Of a DNA stretch of 64,000 nt, positions 51,175-62,660 are shown piece after piece. The position numbers and the translations under genes were made by a program. This stretch comes from an uncultured bacterium (GTDB lineage: Bacteria; Verrucomicrobiota; Lentisphaeria; Victivallales; Victivallaceae), in NCBI GenBank assembly GCA_900551245.1, contig URVC01000006.1, forward strand, positions 1 through 64,000, given 5' to 3'. The stretch's first letter is position 1. Every line of letters starts with the position of its first letter. The notes under the pieces were generated by a model. It had not been told where the DNA came from. It made no database searches and was given only the letters and a program-made list of their open reading frames with translations.

Positions 51175-51630
51175 TTGAGCGAACCAGCACCCGAAGAGAA
51201 CGACCGACGAAGCAGCAGGAAGGCGGCTGTGCTCTGCCTTCTGTTGCTCTCCGCCCTCTTCTTCCTCCCGGGAAGCCGCGATGAACTCTCCTCGCGGCCG
51301 GCGGCTCTTTTTCCACAGTCCTCTCCGGTTGCGTTGTCCGCGGATCTCTCCGGCGAACCGGATGTTCAGGCTCTGCCCCGCGATCTCCGGAGCGGCTCCT
51401 GCCGCACGGTGGCTCCACTCAAGCTGAAGCCCCGCACCCATTTCCCGCTGCGCGCGGTGTTTGCGGCGGATTTTTGCCCATGCGTGATGCAGGAAGAGGA
51501 TGTACCTCATCCATGCGGAAGAAGTTTCGCCGGGATTCCGGCGCTTTCCGACATTCTCAACGATTCGGTGCCGGTCCGGGCGGGGCCGGCGGCGAAGCTG
51601 TGCTCTTCACCTCTCCCGGCGCTGTCCTGA
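51175..51630 (+). CDS. Hypothetical protein with N-terminal membrane anchor
   Basis: 151 residues from a TTG at 51175 with GGAG about ten bases upstream and a good promoter 40 bp ahead. A basic N-terminus (DRRSSRKA) leads into one hydrophobic segment (AVLCLLLLSALFFLPG), then a proline- and serine-rich tail with four cysteines (SCRTV, FCPCVM, PCGR). No family is recognised. It may be exported and disulfide-bonded. The reading frame is supported mainly by promoter and ribosome site; it ends 77 bp before DUF368. Confidence 0.5.
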   Translation: MSEPAPEENDRRSSRKAAVLCLLLLSALFFLPGSRDELSSRPAALFPQSSPVALSADLSGEPDVQALPRDLRSGSCRTVAPLKLKPRTHFPLRAVFAADFCPCVMQEEDVPHPCGRSFAGIPALSDILNDSVPVRAGPAAKLCSSPLPALS

Positions 51631-51707
51631 CTGCACTGCATTCGATTCCGCGGAATGGACTCCGGGAGAAAATCCGGATCCATCTAGAATTCACGCAGGG
51701 ATTTTAC

Positions 51708-52676
51708 ATGCAGGAAAAACAGTTTCCCTCTTCCAAACGTTCCGTAAAAGAGTATTTACGCATTCTTTCATGCGGCTTCATCATGGGAGCCGCCGATGTC
51801 GTGCCGGGCGTCTCCGGCGGAACCATGGCCTTCATCCTCGGCATTTACGACGAACTCATCGAATCGATCCGCCGTTTCACCGGGAAGGAGTGTTTCTCCA
51901 TGCTGTTCCGCTTTCAGCTCCGCCGGGCAGTGCAGACGCTTCCGTGGCCTTTTCTCGCCACTCTCGGGCTGGGAATTCTGGCGGCCATTGCGCTCTTCTC
52001 CACCCCGATCCGCTGGATGCTGGAGCATCGGCTGGCGCTGATCCTCGCCTTTTTCTTCGGGCTGGTGCTCGCCTCCGCCGTCGCGGTTTTGCCGCGGGTC
52101 AAGCGCTGGAGTGCCGGGCGGTTCGTCGCCCTGATCGCCGGAACTGCCGCCGGTTGGCTGATCGTCGGCCTGCCGCTGCTGCAGAATCCGCCGGACTCCC
52201 CGTTCTATCTCATCCTCTGCGGCGCCGTCGCCATCTGCGCGATGATCCTGCCCGGGATCTCCGGCAGTTTCATCCTCCTTCTGATGGGGAAGTATCACGA
52301 GGTGCTCAACGCGGTCCACGAGTTGAAGAGCGGCGTCAATTTCGGTGAAAATCTCCTCACACTGGCGCTGTTTGTTCTCGGAATCGTCCTCGGCATCTCG
52401 TGGTTCATCCGGCTGCTCGGCTACCTGCTGCGCCGCTTTCATGACCTCACCATCGCCGTGCTGATCGGGTTCATGCTCGGTTCTCTGCGCAAGGTGTGGC
52501 CGTGGAAACTCGGCGACAGCATCGAAAACGAAAACATCCTGCCGTCCGCCTTCGACAACACCTTTTTTCTGGCGCTTCTGCTCGGTGCGGCCGGCTTCGC
52601 GCTGGTACTGCTGATCGAACGCTTTGCCGGGAGGAAGGAAGAGGCCGCTTTGACCGCCGGAATGCCATCGGAATAA
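51708..52676 (+). CDS. DUF368 family polyprenyl-phosphate translocase candidate
   Basis: 322 residues, about eight transmembrane segments. Family motifs GFIMGAADVVPGVSGGTMAF and CAMILPGISGSFILLLMGKY form a repeated pair (PGVSGG, PGISGS). DUF368 proteins (PopT) are now known to return undecaprenyl phosphate to the inner leaflet for peptidoglycan and polysaccharide synthesis. Start at 51708 is weakly supported (GCAGGG). Confidence 0.88.
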   Translation: MQEKQFPSSKRSVKEYLRILSCGFIMGAADVVPGVSGGTMAFILGIYDELIESIRRFTGKECFSMLFRFQLRRAVQTLPWPFLATLGLGILAAIALFSTPIRWMLEHRLALILAFFFGLVLASAVAVLPRVKRWSAGRFVALIAGTAAGWLIVGLPLLQNPPDSPFYLILCGAVAICAMILPGISGSFILLLMGKYHEVLNAVHELKSGVNFGENLLTLALFVLGIVLGISWFIRLLGYLLRRFHDLTIAVLIGFMLGSLRKVWPWKLGDSIENENILPSAFDNTFFLALLLGAAGFALVLLIERFAGRKEEAALTAGMPSE

Positions 52677-52754
52677 CCCGTACCATCGCCCCAACCAAAG
52701 AGAAACCACGCCGACAACCGGCGTGAAATAAAACAATCAACAGAAGGAAATCGT

Positions 52755-53747
52755 ATGTTTACACTGGTTGCCGCCGTCGCGGTCGCAATGGGAATCTCAT
52801 TTTTATGCTCCATCATGGAGGCGGCTCTGCTCAGCCTGAATCCCGGGAAACTGGCGATTCTGAGCAAGCGCCGTCCGAAGGTCGGCAAGATCTGCGAGGC
52901 GCTGAAAAGCGACATCGAGAAGCCGATTGCGGTGATTCTCATTTTGAACACCGCGGCGCACACCTTCGGCGCGGCGATCGCCGGAGCGCAGTTCGACAGC
53001 CTCTACGGGAGCGACTATATCTGGCTCTTTTCGCTGATCTTCACCGTGCTGATGGTGCAGTACACCGAAATTCTGCCGAAGACGCTCGGCGTGCGTTTCA
53101 ACGCCTTCATCGTCGCCCACACCGCGCGTCTGCTCAAACTTTCCATCGCGCTTCTGACGCCGGTTATCTGGCTGGTTCACTTCGTCAACCGCCCATTCGA
53201 AGGGAAGGAGGAGGAAGAGGACACCGGCGCGGCCATGGAGGAGGAGCTCGACGCTCTCGCCTCGATGGCCCGCGAGGCGAAACACATCACGGTCGCGCAG
53301 GAGCTGGCGATTCAGCAGATTCCCGACCTGAAGGAGGATAAGATCCGCCAGCTGATGGTCCCCCGGGAGGAGATAGTCAGCCTGACCGACGACATGTCGC
53401 GCGAAGAGGTTCTGCAGACGGCCCGCCGGTGCCTGCACTCCCGCTACCCGGTCCGTTCCGCCGCGGAGCCGGAACGGTTCATCGGCGTCCTGGAGCTCCG
53501 TCAGCTGCTGTTTCACGACGGCGACTGGCGGAAACTGCTCCTGCCGGCGCAGGTGATCCCGGCGGACGAAGCGCAGCTCCATCTGGCAGAGAACAGCGAA
53601 AAGCTCGACTCCCGTCTGCTGCTGGTCAAGGATTCCGGCGGAAGCATCGTCGGAATGATCACCACCACCGACCTCTTCATGAAACTCTTCCGCAAGGTCG
53701 ATCCGGCGACGGAACGCACGGCGGAGTGTGAGAGCGTCGCCCTCTGA
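52755..53747 (+). CDS. CNNM/DUF21 membrane protein with CBS pair
   Basis: 330 residues. Residues 1-140 are a DUF21 domain with three or four helices (SFLCSIMEAALLSLNPGKLA, YTEILPKTLGVRF). A CBS pair follows at 195-310 (IRQLMVPREEIVSLTDDMS, GSIVGMITTTDLFMKLF). Related to CorC/HlyC and eukaryotic CNNM, which are linked to Mg2+ or Co2+ export. The transporter-associated CorC_HlyC C-terminal domain is missing, so this is a short form. Ribosome site GAAGGAAA. Confidence 0.85.
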   Translation: MFTLVAAVAVAMGISFLCSIMEAALLSLNPGKLAILSKRRPKVGKICEALKSDIEKPIAVILILNTAAHTFGAAIAGAQFDSLYGSDYIWLFSLIFTVLMVQYTEILPKTLGVRFNAFIVAHTARLLKLSIALLTPVIWLVHFVNRPFEGKEEEEDTGAAMEEELDALASMAREAKHITVAQELAIQQIPDLKEDKIRQLMVPREEIVSLTDDMSREEVLQTARRCLHSRYPVRSAAEPERFIGVLELRQLLFHDGDWRKLLLPAQVIPADEAQLHLAENSEKLDSRLLLVKDSGGSIVGMITTTDLFMKLFRKVDPATERTAECESVAL

Positions 53748-53772
53748 CCGTTCGCTTCCCCGCCGGAGAAAG

Positions 53773-54615
53773 TCAGCGGCGCGCGACCGCGTCGGCGACC
53801 CGGCGGGTAAGCTCGTCGAACCGGAGCGTCGTCCGGCGGTTCGCATCCAGATAAAACCGGATCAGTTCCGCCCGGAGTTCCTCATTCAGCTTCATCGCCG
53901 CAAACAGCGTCGCGAGGTCGCGGACGATCTCCCGGGCGAACAGCCGCTCCGGCAGCGGGCAGAAGAAGGCGCTGGTCACGTCGATCCAGAGGAGTTCCGG
54001 CGCCGCCTCCCCTTCCTGCTTCCGCCACAACAGATTGTTCGGCAGAAAGCCGCGGTGGGTGCAGTGCGCCTCATGCATCTTCGCCAGATGCCGGAGGTTG
54101 CCGCGCAGAAATTCATCGCGCAGCTCGCTCTCCCGTTCGGCGGCGCCGCCGGGGAGGAATGCGCGCCCGTCCCGGAACCCCTCCGCGAATTCCGTCACCA
54201 GGAAGGAGCGCCGCAGAATCCGGCCGTCGCGGAAATCGCCGCAACCGAGCAGACGCGCCACCGGGATGCCGATCGCCGCAAGGCCGCGGTAGTTGGCCGC
54301 CTCCCGGGCGTTTTTCGAATAGTGAACCGCGTAAAAGAGCGGCCGGGAGCTGTAGCTGCACTTGTAGATGACCGTCTTCGGCCCCGCCGGAGTTTCCATC
54401 CGGCACTTCCAGACCTCCTTGTGGCGGGTCTTCCAGATGCACTCCGCACCGTCAAGGCCGCCCGGGGAAAGGATCTGCTCCAGCGCCGTCTCAAATTCCG
54501 GCGCCGCCCAGCGCCAGGAGCCGGAAAGTTTCGCCCCCATCTCATGCAGCATATTGCGCTTCGCCTCCCGGTAGAGCCGCCGGGTTCCGTCAAAATCGTT
54601 CACATCAGGCCTCAT
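53773..54615 (-). CDS. Kdo/WaaP-like lipopolysaccharide kinase homologue, altered active site
   Basis: 280 residues from 54615. A protein-kinase-like fold: ATP-lobe lysine in TVIYKCSYSSR, hinge SFLVTEFAEGF and catalytic loop THRGFLPNNLLW, then LLWIDVTSAFF in place of the IDF/L metal loop. WaaP and Kdo kinases have H-R-D or H-G-D here. The Asp is Gly, so it may be a weak or inactive kinase. Predicted to act on lipid A core sugars in the cytosol. It diverges from the glycosyltransferase gene. Confidence 0.7.
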   Translation of the reverse strand: MRPDVNDFDGTRRLYREAKRNMLHEMGAKLSGSWRWAAPEFETALEQILSPGGLDGAECIWKTRHKEVWKCRMETPAGPKTVIYKCSYSSRPLFYAVHYSKNAREAANYRGLAAIGIPVARLLGCGDFRDGRILRRSFLVTEFAEGFRDGRAFLPGGAAERESELRDEFLRGNLRHLAKMHEAHCTHRGFLPNNLLWRKQEGEAAPELLWIDVTSAFFCPLPERLFAREIVRDLATLFAAMKLNEELRAELIRFYLDANRRTTLRFDELTRRVADAVARR

Positions 54616-54731
54616 CGTTGCATCGTGTTTTCCGCGGGATAATTTACCACCGCCGCCGGGAAAATACAACCGGGCCGCCTGCGGAACCCCTCTTCCCGAA
54701 GCAAAAAAGTTCCGTTCCCGTCAAGTTCCGG

Positions 54732-54760
54732 TTGACAAACCGCGCTTCCCACGGTATGTT
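54732..54760 (+). promoter_or_regulatory. Promoter for the glycosyltransferase, possibly leaderless
   Basis: TTGACA (54732-54737), 17 bp, TATGTT (54755-54760). Transcription would begin at about the ATG (54768), and there is no ribosome site. Confidence 0.7.
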
Positions 54761-54767
54761 ACACCCC

Positions 54768-55811
54768 ATGAAACGAAAACTCGCCATCTGCACCCGCTAT
54801 TCCCGGCAGGGGGCCTCCAGCCGCCTGCGCTATTACCTCTACGCCCCGGCGTTGAAGGCGGCGGGCTTTGAAACGGAGTTCCACCCGTTCTTCGGGGGGC
54901 GCTACCTGCGGAATCTCTACTCCGGCGGCGGCAAATCGCACCTGCTCGCCGGAGCCGCGCTGGCGAAACGGCTGGCGCTCGCCCCCCTCCTCCCGGAGCG
55001 GCTGCTGATCGAATACGAACTGCTGCCGGAGCTGTCGTATTCCGTGGAATCTTTGTTGCTCGGCCGTCGCCGGTACGTGCTCAATTTCGACGACAACGTC
55101 TGGGAGAAATATGCCGCGCGTCCCCGCCTCGCCGGGAAATATGACGCGCTCTGCCGCCATGCGGCGGGGGTGATCGCCGCCAACGACTTTCTGCTCGAAC
55201 GGATCCGGCCGCTCAACGCCAACACGATCAAAATTCCCACCGTGGTCGATCAGCAGGAATACGTTCCGACGACGGAGAAGTTCCCCCGTTTCACCGTCGT
55301 GTGGATCGGCACTCCGGTCACCTACGCCTTTCTGGAACAGCAAGCGGAAACGCTCCGGGCCATGGCCCGGGCGGTTGAATTCGAACTTCTGGTCGTCGCA
55401 GGCAGACAGCTGGAGGCGCGGGCAATTCCGGGCGTGCCGATGCGCTTTGTCGACTGGAGCACCGAAACCGAAGCGGAACTCCTCGCCCGCAGCCACGCCG
55501 GCATCATGCCGCTGCCGGAAGAGGATCCCTTCGCCCGCGGCAAATCGGCCTTCAAACTGATCCAGTACCGTGCGGCGGGGATTCCGGCCATCGCCAGCCC
55601 GGTCGGGGAAAACCGCACGATGATCGTCCCGGGGGAAACCGGGTTTCTCGCCCGCACTCCGGAGGAGTGGGTTTCCGCCCTGCGCACCCTGCACGACGAC
55701 GAAGGTGCACGGCTCCGCATGGGGCGCCGCGCCCGCGAACTCGCCGCAGAGTGCTCCCTCCAGAAATACGCGCCCGTTCTGACCGCGTTTCTGGAGAAGA
55801 CGCTCGGTTGA
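54768..55811 (+). CDS. Glycosyltransferase, GT4-like
   Basis: 347 residues. C-terminal half has FTVVWIGTPVTYAFLEQ, FARGKSAFKLIQYRAAGIPAI and GETGFLARTPEEW, the donor-binding pattern of GT4 retaining transferases (E-x7-E is here KSAFKLIQYRAAG). N-terminal YSRQGASSRLRYYLYAPAL fits the acceptor lobe. Predicted to add a sugar to a cell-surface glycan. Adjacent, divergent LPS kinase homologue suggests a core or O-antigen role. Start at 54768 is the first in-frame ATG after the promoter. Confidence 0.8.
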   Translation: MKRKLAICTRYSRQGASSRLRYYLYAPALKAAGFETEFHPFFGGRYLRNLYSGGGKSHLLAGAALAKRLALAPLLPERLLIEYELLPELSYSVESLLLGRRRYVLNFDDNVWEKYAARPRLAGKYDALCRHAAGVIAANDFLLERIRPLNANTIKIPTVVDQQEYVPTTEKFPRFTVVWIGTPVTYAFLEQQAETLRAMARAVEFELLVVAGRQLEARAIPGVPMRFVDWSTETEAELLARSHAGIMPLPEEDPFARGKSAFKLIQYRAAGIPAIASPVGENRTMIVPGETGFLARTPEEWVSALRTLHDDEGARLRMGRRARELAAECSLQKYAPVLTAFLEKTLG

Positions 55812-55820
55812 GCGGCTCTG

Positions 55821-56627
55821 CTACTTCCCGTTCCCGGCTTCGAATCCGGCAAGTTTTTCCGCCAGTTCAAACAACCCCAGGAAGGTGTAGTTCGGGCGGT
55901 AGGAGAAGCGTTTCAGATCCTCCGGAGCGGTCACGCCGCTGAAGAGCAGCGCGGTGTCGATCTCCGCTTCAACGCCGGCGAGGATGTCGGTATCCATCCG
56001 GTCGCCGATGATCATCGCCTCGCCGGGATCGACGTCGAGTCGCCCGACGGCGCGGCGCATCATCACCGGGTTGGGTTTGCCGACAAAATAGGCCTTCATC
56101 CCGGTCGCCAGTTCAATCGGGGCGATCAGCGCGCCGTTGCCGGGCACGATTCCCGCCTCGGTCGGCCCGGTCAAATCCGGACAGGTGCCGATCAGCTTCG
56201 CCCCCTTCTGAATCAGGAAAACCGCCTTCTCAATCCGCTCGTAGCTGTAGGAGCGGGTCTCGCCGAAGACGATGTAATCCGGATCGGTGTCGTTCATCGA
56301 AATGCCGCGTTCGTAGAGCGCGTTGTACAACCCCGCTTCGCCGATGACGTAGGCGGTGCATCCGGGGTGCTGCCGCGAAAGAAATTCGGCGGTGGCGAGC
56401 GCGCTGGTGTAGAAGCGGTTCTCCGGCAGATCGATCCCCATGCGAATCAGTTTTTCCCGCAGTTCGCGCGGGGTGCGTTCGCTCGCGTTGGTCAGAAAGA
56501 TGAATTTCTTGTTGTGCCGGGTCATCCAGTCGACGAACTCCTTCGCCCCCGGCAGCAGCTGGTTTCCGTGGTAGACGACGCCATCCATATCGAGAATGAA
56601 GGCGGACTTGTTGAAAATCTTATCCAT
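55821..56627 (-). CDS. HAD-IIA phosphatase (NagD-like)
   Basis: 268 residues. FILDMDGVVYHG (nucleophile Asp), FLTNASERTPRE (motif II), GKPNPVMMRRAV and IIGDRMDTDILAGVEA (motifs III and IV). Dephosphorylates UMP, GMP or sugar phosphates; NagD itself prefers nucleoside monophosphates. GAGAGGAG ribosome site. Faces the glycosyltransferase tail to tail, 9 bp apart. Confidence 0.9.
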   Translation of the reverse strand: MDKIFNKSAFILDMDGVVYHGNQLLPGAKEFVDWMTRHNKKFIFLTNASERTPRELREKLIRMGIDLPENRFYTSALATAEFLSRQHPGCTAYVIGEAGLYNALYERGISMNDTDPDYIVFGETRSYSYERIEKAVFLIQKGAKLIGTCPDLTGPTEAGIVPGNGALIAPIELATGMKAYFVGKPNPVMMRRAVGRLDVDPGEAMIIGDRMDTDILAGVEAEIDTALLFSGVTAPEDLKRFSYRPNYTFLGLFELAEKLAGFEAGNGK

Positions 56628-56768
56628 GAAATGCTCCTCTCTTTCCGTGGAGGATAATATATCATGCCCCGGCGGCCATTTCCACTCAGGAATGTCCTCC
56701 GCACCGCTCCCGGCAGAAAAAACGGGCGCCCGGCAATCATTCCGGACGCCCGCTTTGCGGAATCCCCG

Positions 56769-57665
56769 TTACTTCTTTCGCGAGAAGATATCCTTGAACT
56801 GGTCGATTCCGCTCTTGATCTCCTGTGAAAGCCCTTCGCCGCTCTTCTGAAGGGAACTGCCCAGATCCTTCAGGTAGTCGGTCGCGGCGACCGCTTTGGA
56901 GATGGAGACAATCAGCTGAGCATAGAGTTCCTGAAAGGTCTCTCCCATCGTCTTCCCCTCGCCGACATCGGTCATCTCGATGGGCGGGAGCGGAATATCC
57001 GCCGTGGTCTTGAGCACATTCGACGAGAGCGAGACCCGGCTGTCGGAAACCTGGAAGAGACGGATCACCAGCTGTTTTTCGGAAGCGCTCTCCGCCTCCT
57101 CCGCCTCGGCCGGCGTCTGCTCTTCCGCCGGCTCCGCATCGCCGGTTCCGGCGAACTGCTCGACGTTCTCCTGAATATCGGTGAGATTGCTGGAACCGTC
57201 AAGACGCATCTCGAAATCCACCCGCATGCCGGAGACGCTCACTTCGAAAATCTCGATTTTCGAGGAAAAAATCGAACCGGGATTCAGGCGGACCACCACC
57301 TTTTCCACCCGGAACGCTTCCGGATTCTGATACCCTTCCGGATTTCCCACCCGGAAACCGGTAATTTCCGCACTTCCGCCGAAGAGCGAGCTGGAAAACG
57401 CGTCCAGTTCCACCTTCGTCCCGGTCACCATCGAGCCGACCCGGGTCACCGCCTGTTTCACGATGACATCCCGGCAGATCAGCGCAACAGCCAGCACCAC
57501 CACCAGCCCGATCAGAAAGATGCCGAGCCATTTGAACAGCCGCTTCCGGCGGCGCGGCTTCCGCTCCCCGTTTTCTTCCGCAGGAGTGTTCGATTCCGGT
57601 GCGGCAACGGCGCTCTCCTGTTCTTCCGGAACGGCCGCGTTCTCGATTCCCTCATTTTCCTTCAT
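56769..57665 (-). CDS. Membrane-anchored AsmA-like protein
   Basis: 298 residues. An acidic then very basic N-terminus (KPRRRKRLFKW), one transmembrane helix (LGIFLIGLVVVLAVALI) and a beta-rich periplasmic part (VGSMVTGTKVELDAFSSSLF, then EITGFRVGNPEGY) as in AsmA/DUF748 proteins that bridge inner and outer membranes. The family is far from proven here. A Glu/Ala-rich linker at 170-200 splits the domain. It starts 1 bp after the topA stop and may be co-transcribed. Confidence 0.6.
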   Translation of the reverse strand: MKENEGIENAAVPEEQESAVAAPESNTPAEENGERKPRRRKRLFKWLGIFLIGLVVVLAVALICRDVIVKQAVTRVGSMVTGTKVELDAFSSSLFGGSAEITGFRVGNPEGYQNPEAFRVEKVVVRLNPGSIFSSKIEIFEVSVSGMRVDFEMRLDGSSNLTDIQENVEQFAGTGDAEPAEEQTPAEAEEAESASEKQLVIRLFQVSDSRVSLSSNVLKTTADIPLPPIEMTDVGEGKTMGETFQELYAQLIVSISKAVAATDYLKDLGSSLQKSGEGLSQEIKSGIDQFKDIFSRKK

Positions 57666-57666
57666 A

Positions 57667-60198
<2,532 letters not shown>

Positions 60199-60340
60199 TC
60201 TGTATCACTCCCGGGAACTGACTCCCCTCCTGAAACATTCACAACGCGCTTCTCGCGCGCGTACGCACATACATAGGAATACTCTAGCGCCGAAATGCCT
60301 GCCTTGTCAAGTCCCATCCGCTTTTTTTTGCCAATTATCA

Positions 60341-60369
60341 TTCGCACACGGGAAAATCCGTGCTATATT
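60341..60369 (+). promoter_or_regulatory. Probable promoter for gnd
   Basis: -10 TATATT (60364-60369) with a weak -35 TTCGCA (60341-60346), 17 bp apart. The -10 ends 28 bp before the start codon. Confidence 0.5.
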
Positions 60370-60397
60370 ATTCGAGACAGAACAGGAGGAGAACGCA

Positions 60398-61843
60398 ATG
60401 AATCCAACCGCAGACATCGGAGTGATCGGGCTGGCCGTCATGGGCGAAAATCTCGCGCTCAACTTTGCGAGCCGCAACTTCACCACCGCCGTATACAACC
60501 GTACCACCGCCAGAGTCGACGCCTTCATGGCGGAGCGTGCCGCAGGGAAACCGCTGATCGGCTGCCGTTCGATCGAGGCGTTTGCCGCCGCACTGAAACG
60601 CCCCCGCAAAATCCTGCTGATGGTCAAGGCGGGCGAAGCGGTCGACGCCTGCATCTCCTCCCTGCTGCCGGTGCTCGAACCGGGCGACATCGTGATGGAT
60701 GGCGGCAACAGCTTCTACGCCGACACCGTGCGCCGGGAAAAAGAGCTGGCAAAAGCCGGCATCCGCTATCTCGGCGTCGGCATCTCCGGCGGCGAAGAGG
60801 GCGCCCTCCACGGCCCCTCGCTGATGCCCGGCGGCGACGCCTCCGCCTGGCCGGAGGTGGAGCCGATGTTGAAGGCGATCGCCGCGAAAGTGGACGGCAA
60901 CACCCCCTGCTGCGAATGGATCGGGCCCGGCGGTTCCGGCCACTACGTTAAAATGGTGCACAACGGAATCGAATACGCCGACATGCAGCTCATCGCCGAA
61001 ACCTACGGGTATCTGCGCGACCGGCTCCATCTGGATGCTGAAAAAATTCAGGCGGTCTTCGAAGCGTGGCGGCGCGGCCCGCTCGCCGGCTACCTCATCG
61101 ACATCACCGCGGAGATTCTGAAGGTCCGCGACGCCGGAAGCGGCAAACTGCTGCTCGACCTGATCCTGGACGCCCCCGGGCAGAAGGGCACCGGCCGCTG
61201 GACCAGCGAGACCGCGCTGGAAACCGGCACGCCGGTGCCGACGCTCACCCAGGCGGTCTACCAGCGGAACCTGGATGCGGCCAAGGAGCTCCGGCAGACC
61301 GGCAGCCGCCTCCTTGCCCCCCCGGAAGAGGCGGAACCCTACCCGGAAGAGGAACAGGAAGAGGTCATCGACGCTCTGGAATCGGCCCTGTACTGTTCGA
61401 AAATCTGCGCCTACGCGCAGGGATTCGAACTGCTCAAGGCGGCGGAACAGCGGTTCAACTGGCCGCTCCACTACGGCGAAATCGCCCTGCTCTGGCGCGG
61501 CGGCTGCATCATTCGCGCCGATTTCCTCGGGGAGATCAAAAAAGCCTACGACCGCAATCCGGAGCTGGAAAATCTGATGTTCGACGACTACTTCCGCACC
61601 GAACTCGACAACGGCCAGGAGGGGTGGCGGCTCATCGCCGCCGATGCGCTGCTCTCCGGCGTGGCCATGCCGGCCATGTTTTCGGCGGTCGGGTATTACG
61701 ACAGCCGCCGACGCGCGGATTCCCCGAGCAACCTCATCCAGGCGCAGCGCGACTTCTTCGGCGCGCACACCTTTGAACGCAAAGACCGCCCGCGGGGCGA
61801 ATTCTTCCACCACGAATGGAACCAACCGGGAGCTGAATTATGA
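60398..61843 (+). CDS. gnd: 6-phosphogluconate dehydrogenase, decarboxylating
   Basis: 481 residues, full-length. NAD(P) motif GVIGLAVMGENLALN, GGNSFYADT, GISGGEEGALHGPSLMPGG and active-site KMVHNGIEYADMQLIAE, plus GKGTGRWT-like QKGTGRWTSETALE. Oxidises 6-phosphogluconate to ribulose 5-phosphate and CO2. Start at 60398 with AGGAGGAG. Overlaps the lipoprotein gene by 4 bp. Confidence 0.95.
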   Translation: MNPTADIGVIGLAVMGENLALNFASRNFTTAVYNRTTARVDAFMAERAAGKPLIGCRSIEAFAAALKRPRKILLMVKAGEAVDACISSLLPVLEPGDIVMDGGNSFYADTVRREKELAKAGIRYLGVGISGGEEGALHGPSLMPGGDASAWPEVEPMLKAIAAKVDGNTPCCEWIGPGGSGHYVKMVHNGIEYADMQLIAETYGYLRDRLHLDAEKIQAVFEAWRRGPLAGYLIDITAEILKVRDAGSGKLLLDLILDAPGQKGTGRWTSETALETGTPVPTLTQAVYQRNLDAAKELRQTGSRLLAPPEEAEPYPEEEQEEVIDALESALYCSKICAYAQGFELLKAAEQRFNWPLHYGEIALLWRGGCIIRADFLGEIKKAYDRNPELENLMFDDYFRTELDNGQEGWRLIAADALLSGVAMPAMFSAVGYYDSRRRADSPSNLIQAQRDFFGAHTFERKDRPRGEFFHHEWNQPGAEL

Positions 61844-62607
61844 GATCGATGCTGTTGACCACCCTCGCCTTCTCCGCCGCGCTGGCATTTCTCGCCGGCT
61901 GCGCCACTGCGGAGCCGGAGATGGAATCCCCCGCCGACATCACCGTCGCCGAACTGGAGACGAAGATGCGCCATGCGATGGATCCCGACGGCCGCTACGC
62001 CAAAGCCAAAACCTTCATCCAGCGTCAGATCGTTCTGACCGAACGGTTTCTCGATGACCCGGAAGAACAGGTTGCCGAAGTAAAATTCGAGCGCCCCGAC
62101 AACTTCCGCCTCACCACGCTGGAAGACAACGTCCCGGTCACCGGCCTGATCGTCAACGGCAAAAACGGCTGGGTGGTGGATTATTCCGGGAAAAAGATCA
62201 CCGAACTCACCCCGGAACAGCTCGACCAGCTGAAGGTGCTCTCGGGGACCTCCAATCCGGATAACTCGCTCACCCGCGCTCTCCGCGACATCCGCCTCAC
62301 CCTCTGCCGTGTCGGGGAGCAGGAGTATTACAAGGTGACCGGCCTGAGCCAAAATGGCGGGAATCCGGTCGAAATCTACATCGACAAAAATGATTTTCTC
62401 ATCCGCCGGATCAAAGCGGTGTTCCAGATCGGGTCGCGGTCACTTCGCTACGATTCGACCATCCAGCGCTATTCCCTCTACGAGGGGGTGATGATTCCGG
62501 CGGAGACCACCGTCGTCCAGAATGGCTTGAAACAGACGACACGGGTGGTTTACTACAAGCTGGATGCAGTGATTCCGGCATCGGATTTCCGCCCGCCGGT
62601 ACTCTGA
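61840..62607 (+). CDS. Lipoprotein, LolA/LolB-like fold likely
   Basis: 255 residues. Signal peptide with lipobox LAGC (Cys21). The body (IVNGKNGWVVDYSGKKITEL, NPVEIYIDKNDFLIRRIKAV) has the layered beta pattern of LolA-like carriers. No catalytic motif. It may shuttle lipids or be a structural lipoprotein. Co-translated with gnd (ATGA overlap), though the two have no obvious link. Confidence 0.7.
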   Translation: MRSMLLTTLAFSAALAFLAGCATAEPEMESPADITVAELETKMRHAMDPDGRYAKAKTFIQRQIVLTERFLDDPEEQVAEVKFERPDNFRLTTLEDNVPVTGLIVNGKNGWVVDYSGKKITELTPEQLDQLKVLSGTSNPDNSLTRALRDIRLTLCRVGEQEYYKVTGLSQNGGNPVEIYIDKNDFLIRRIKAVFQIGSRSLRYDSTIQRYSLYEGVMIPAETTVVQNGLKQTTRVVYYKLDAVIPASDFRPPVL

Positions 62608-62624
62608 GCGGAAATCCCTGCCCG

Positions 62625-62660
62625 ACGCCGTTTCCTCCTGCTGGAGAAACGGCGTTTTTT
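62625..62660. terminator. Terminator between the lipoprotein and dnaX genes
   Basis: ACGCCGTTTC (62625-62634) with GAAACGGCGT (62646-62655), followed by six T. Serves the rightward gene and possibly dnaX. Confidence 0.85.

Noticed and set aside
51055..51510. Minus-strand frame of 151 residues opposite the small hypothetical gene
   Set aside because: No ribosome site or promoter in that direction. The plus-strand frame has both.
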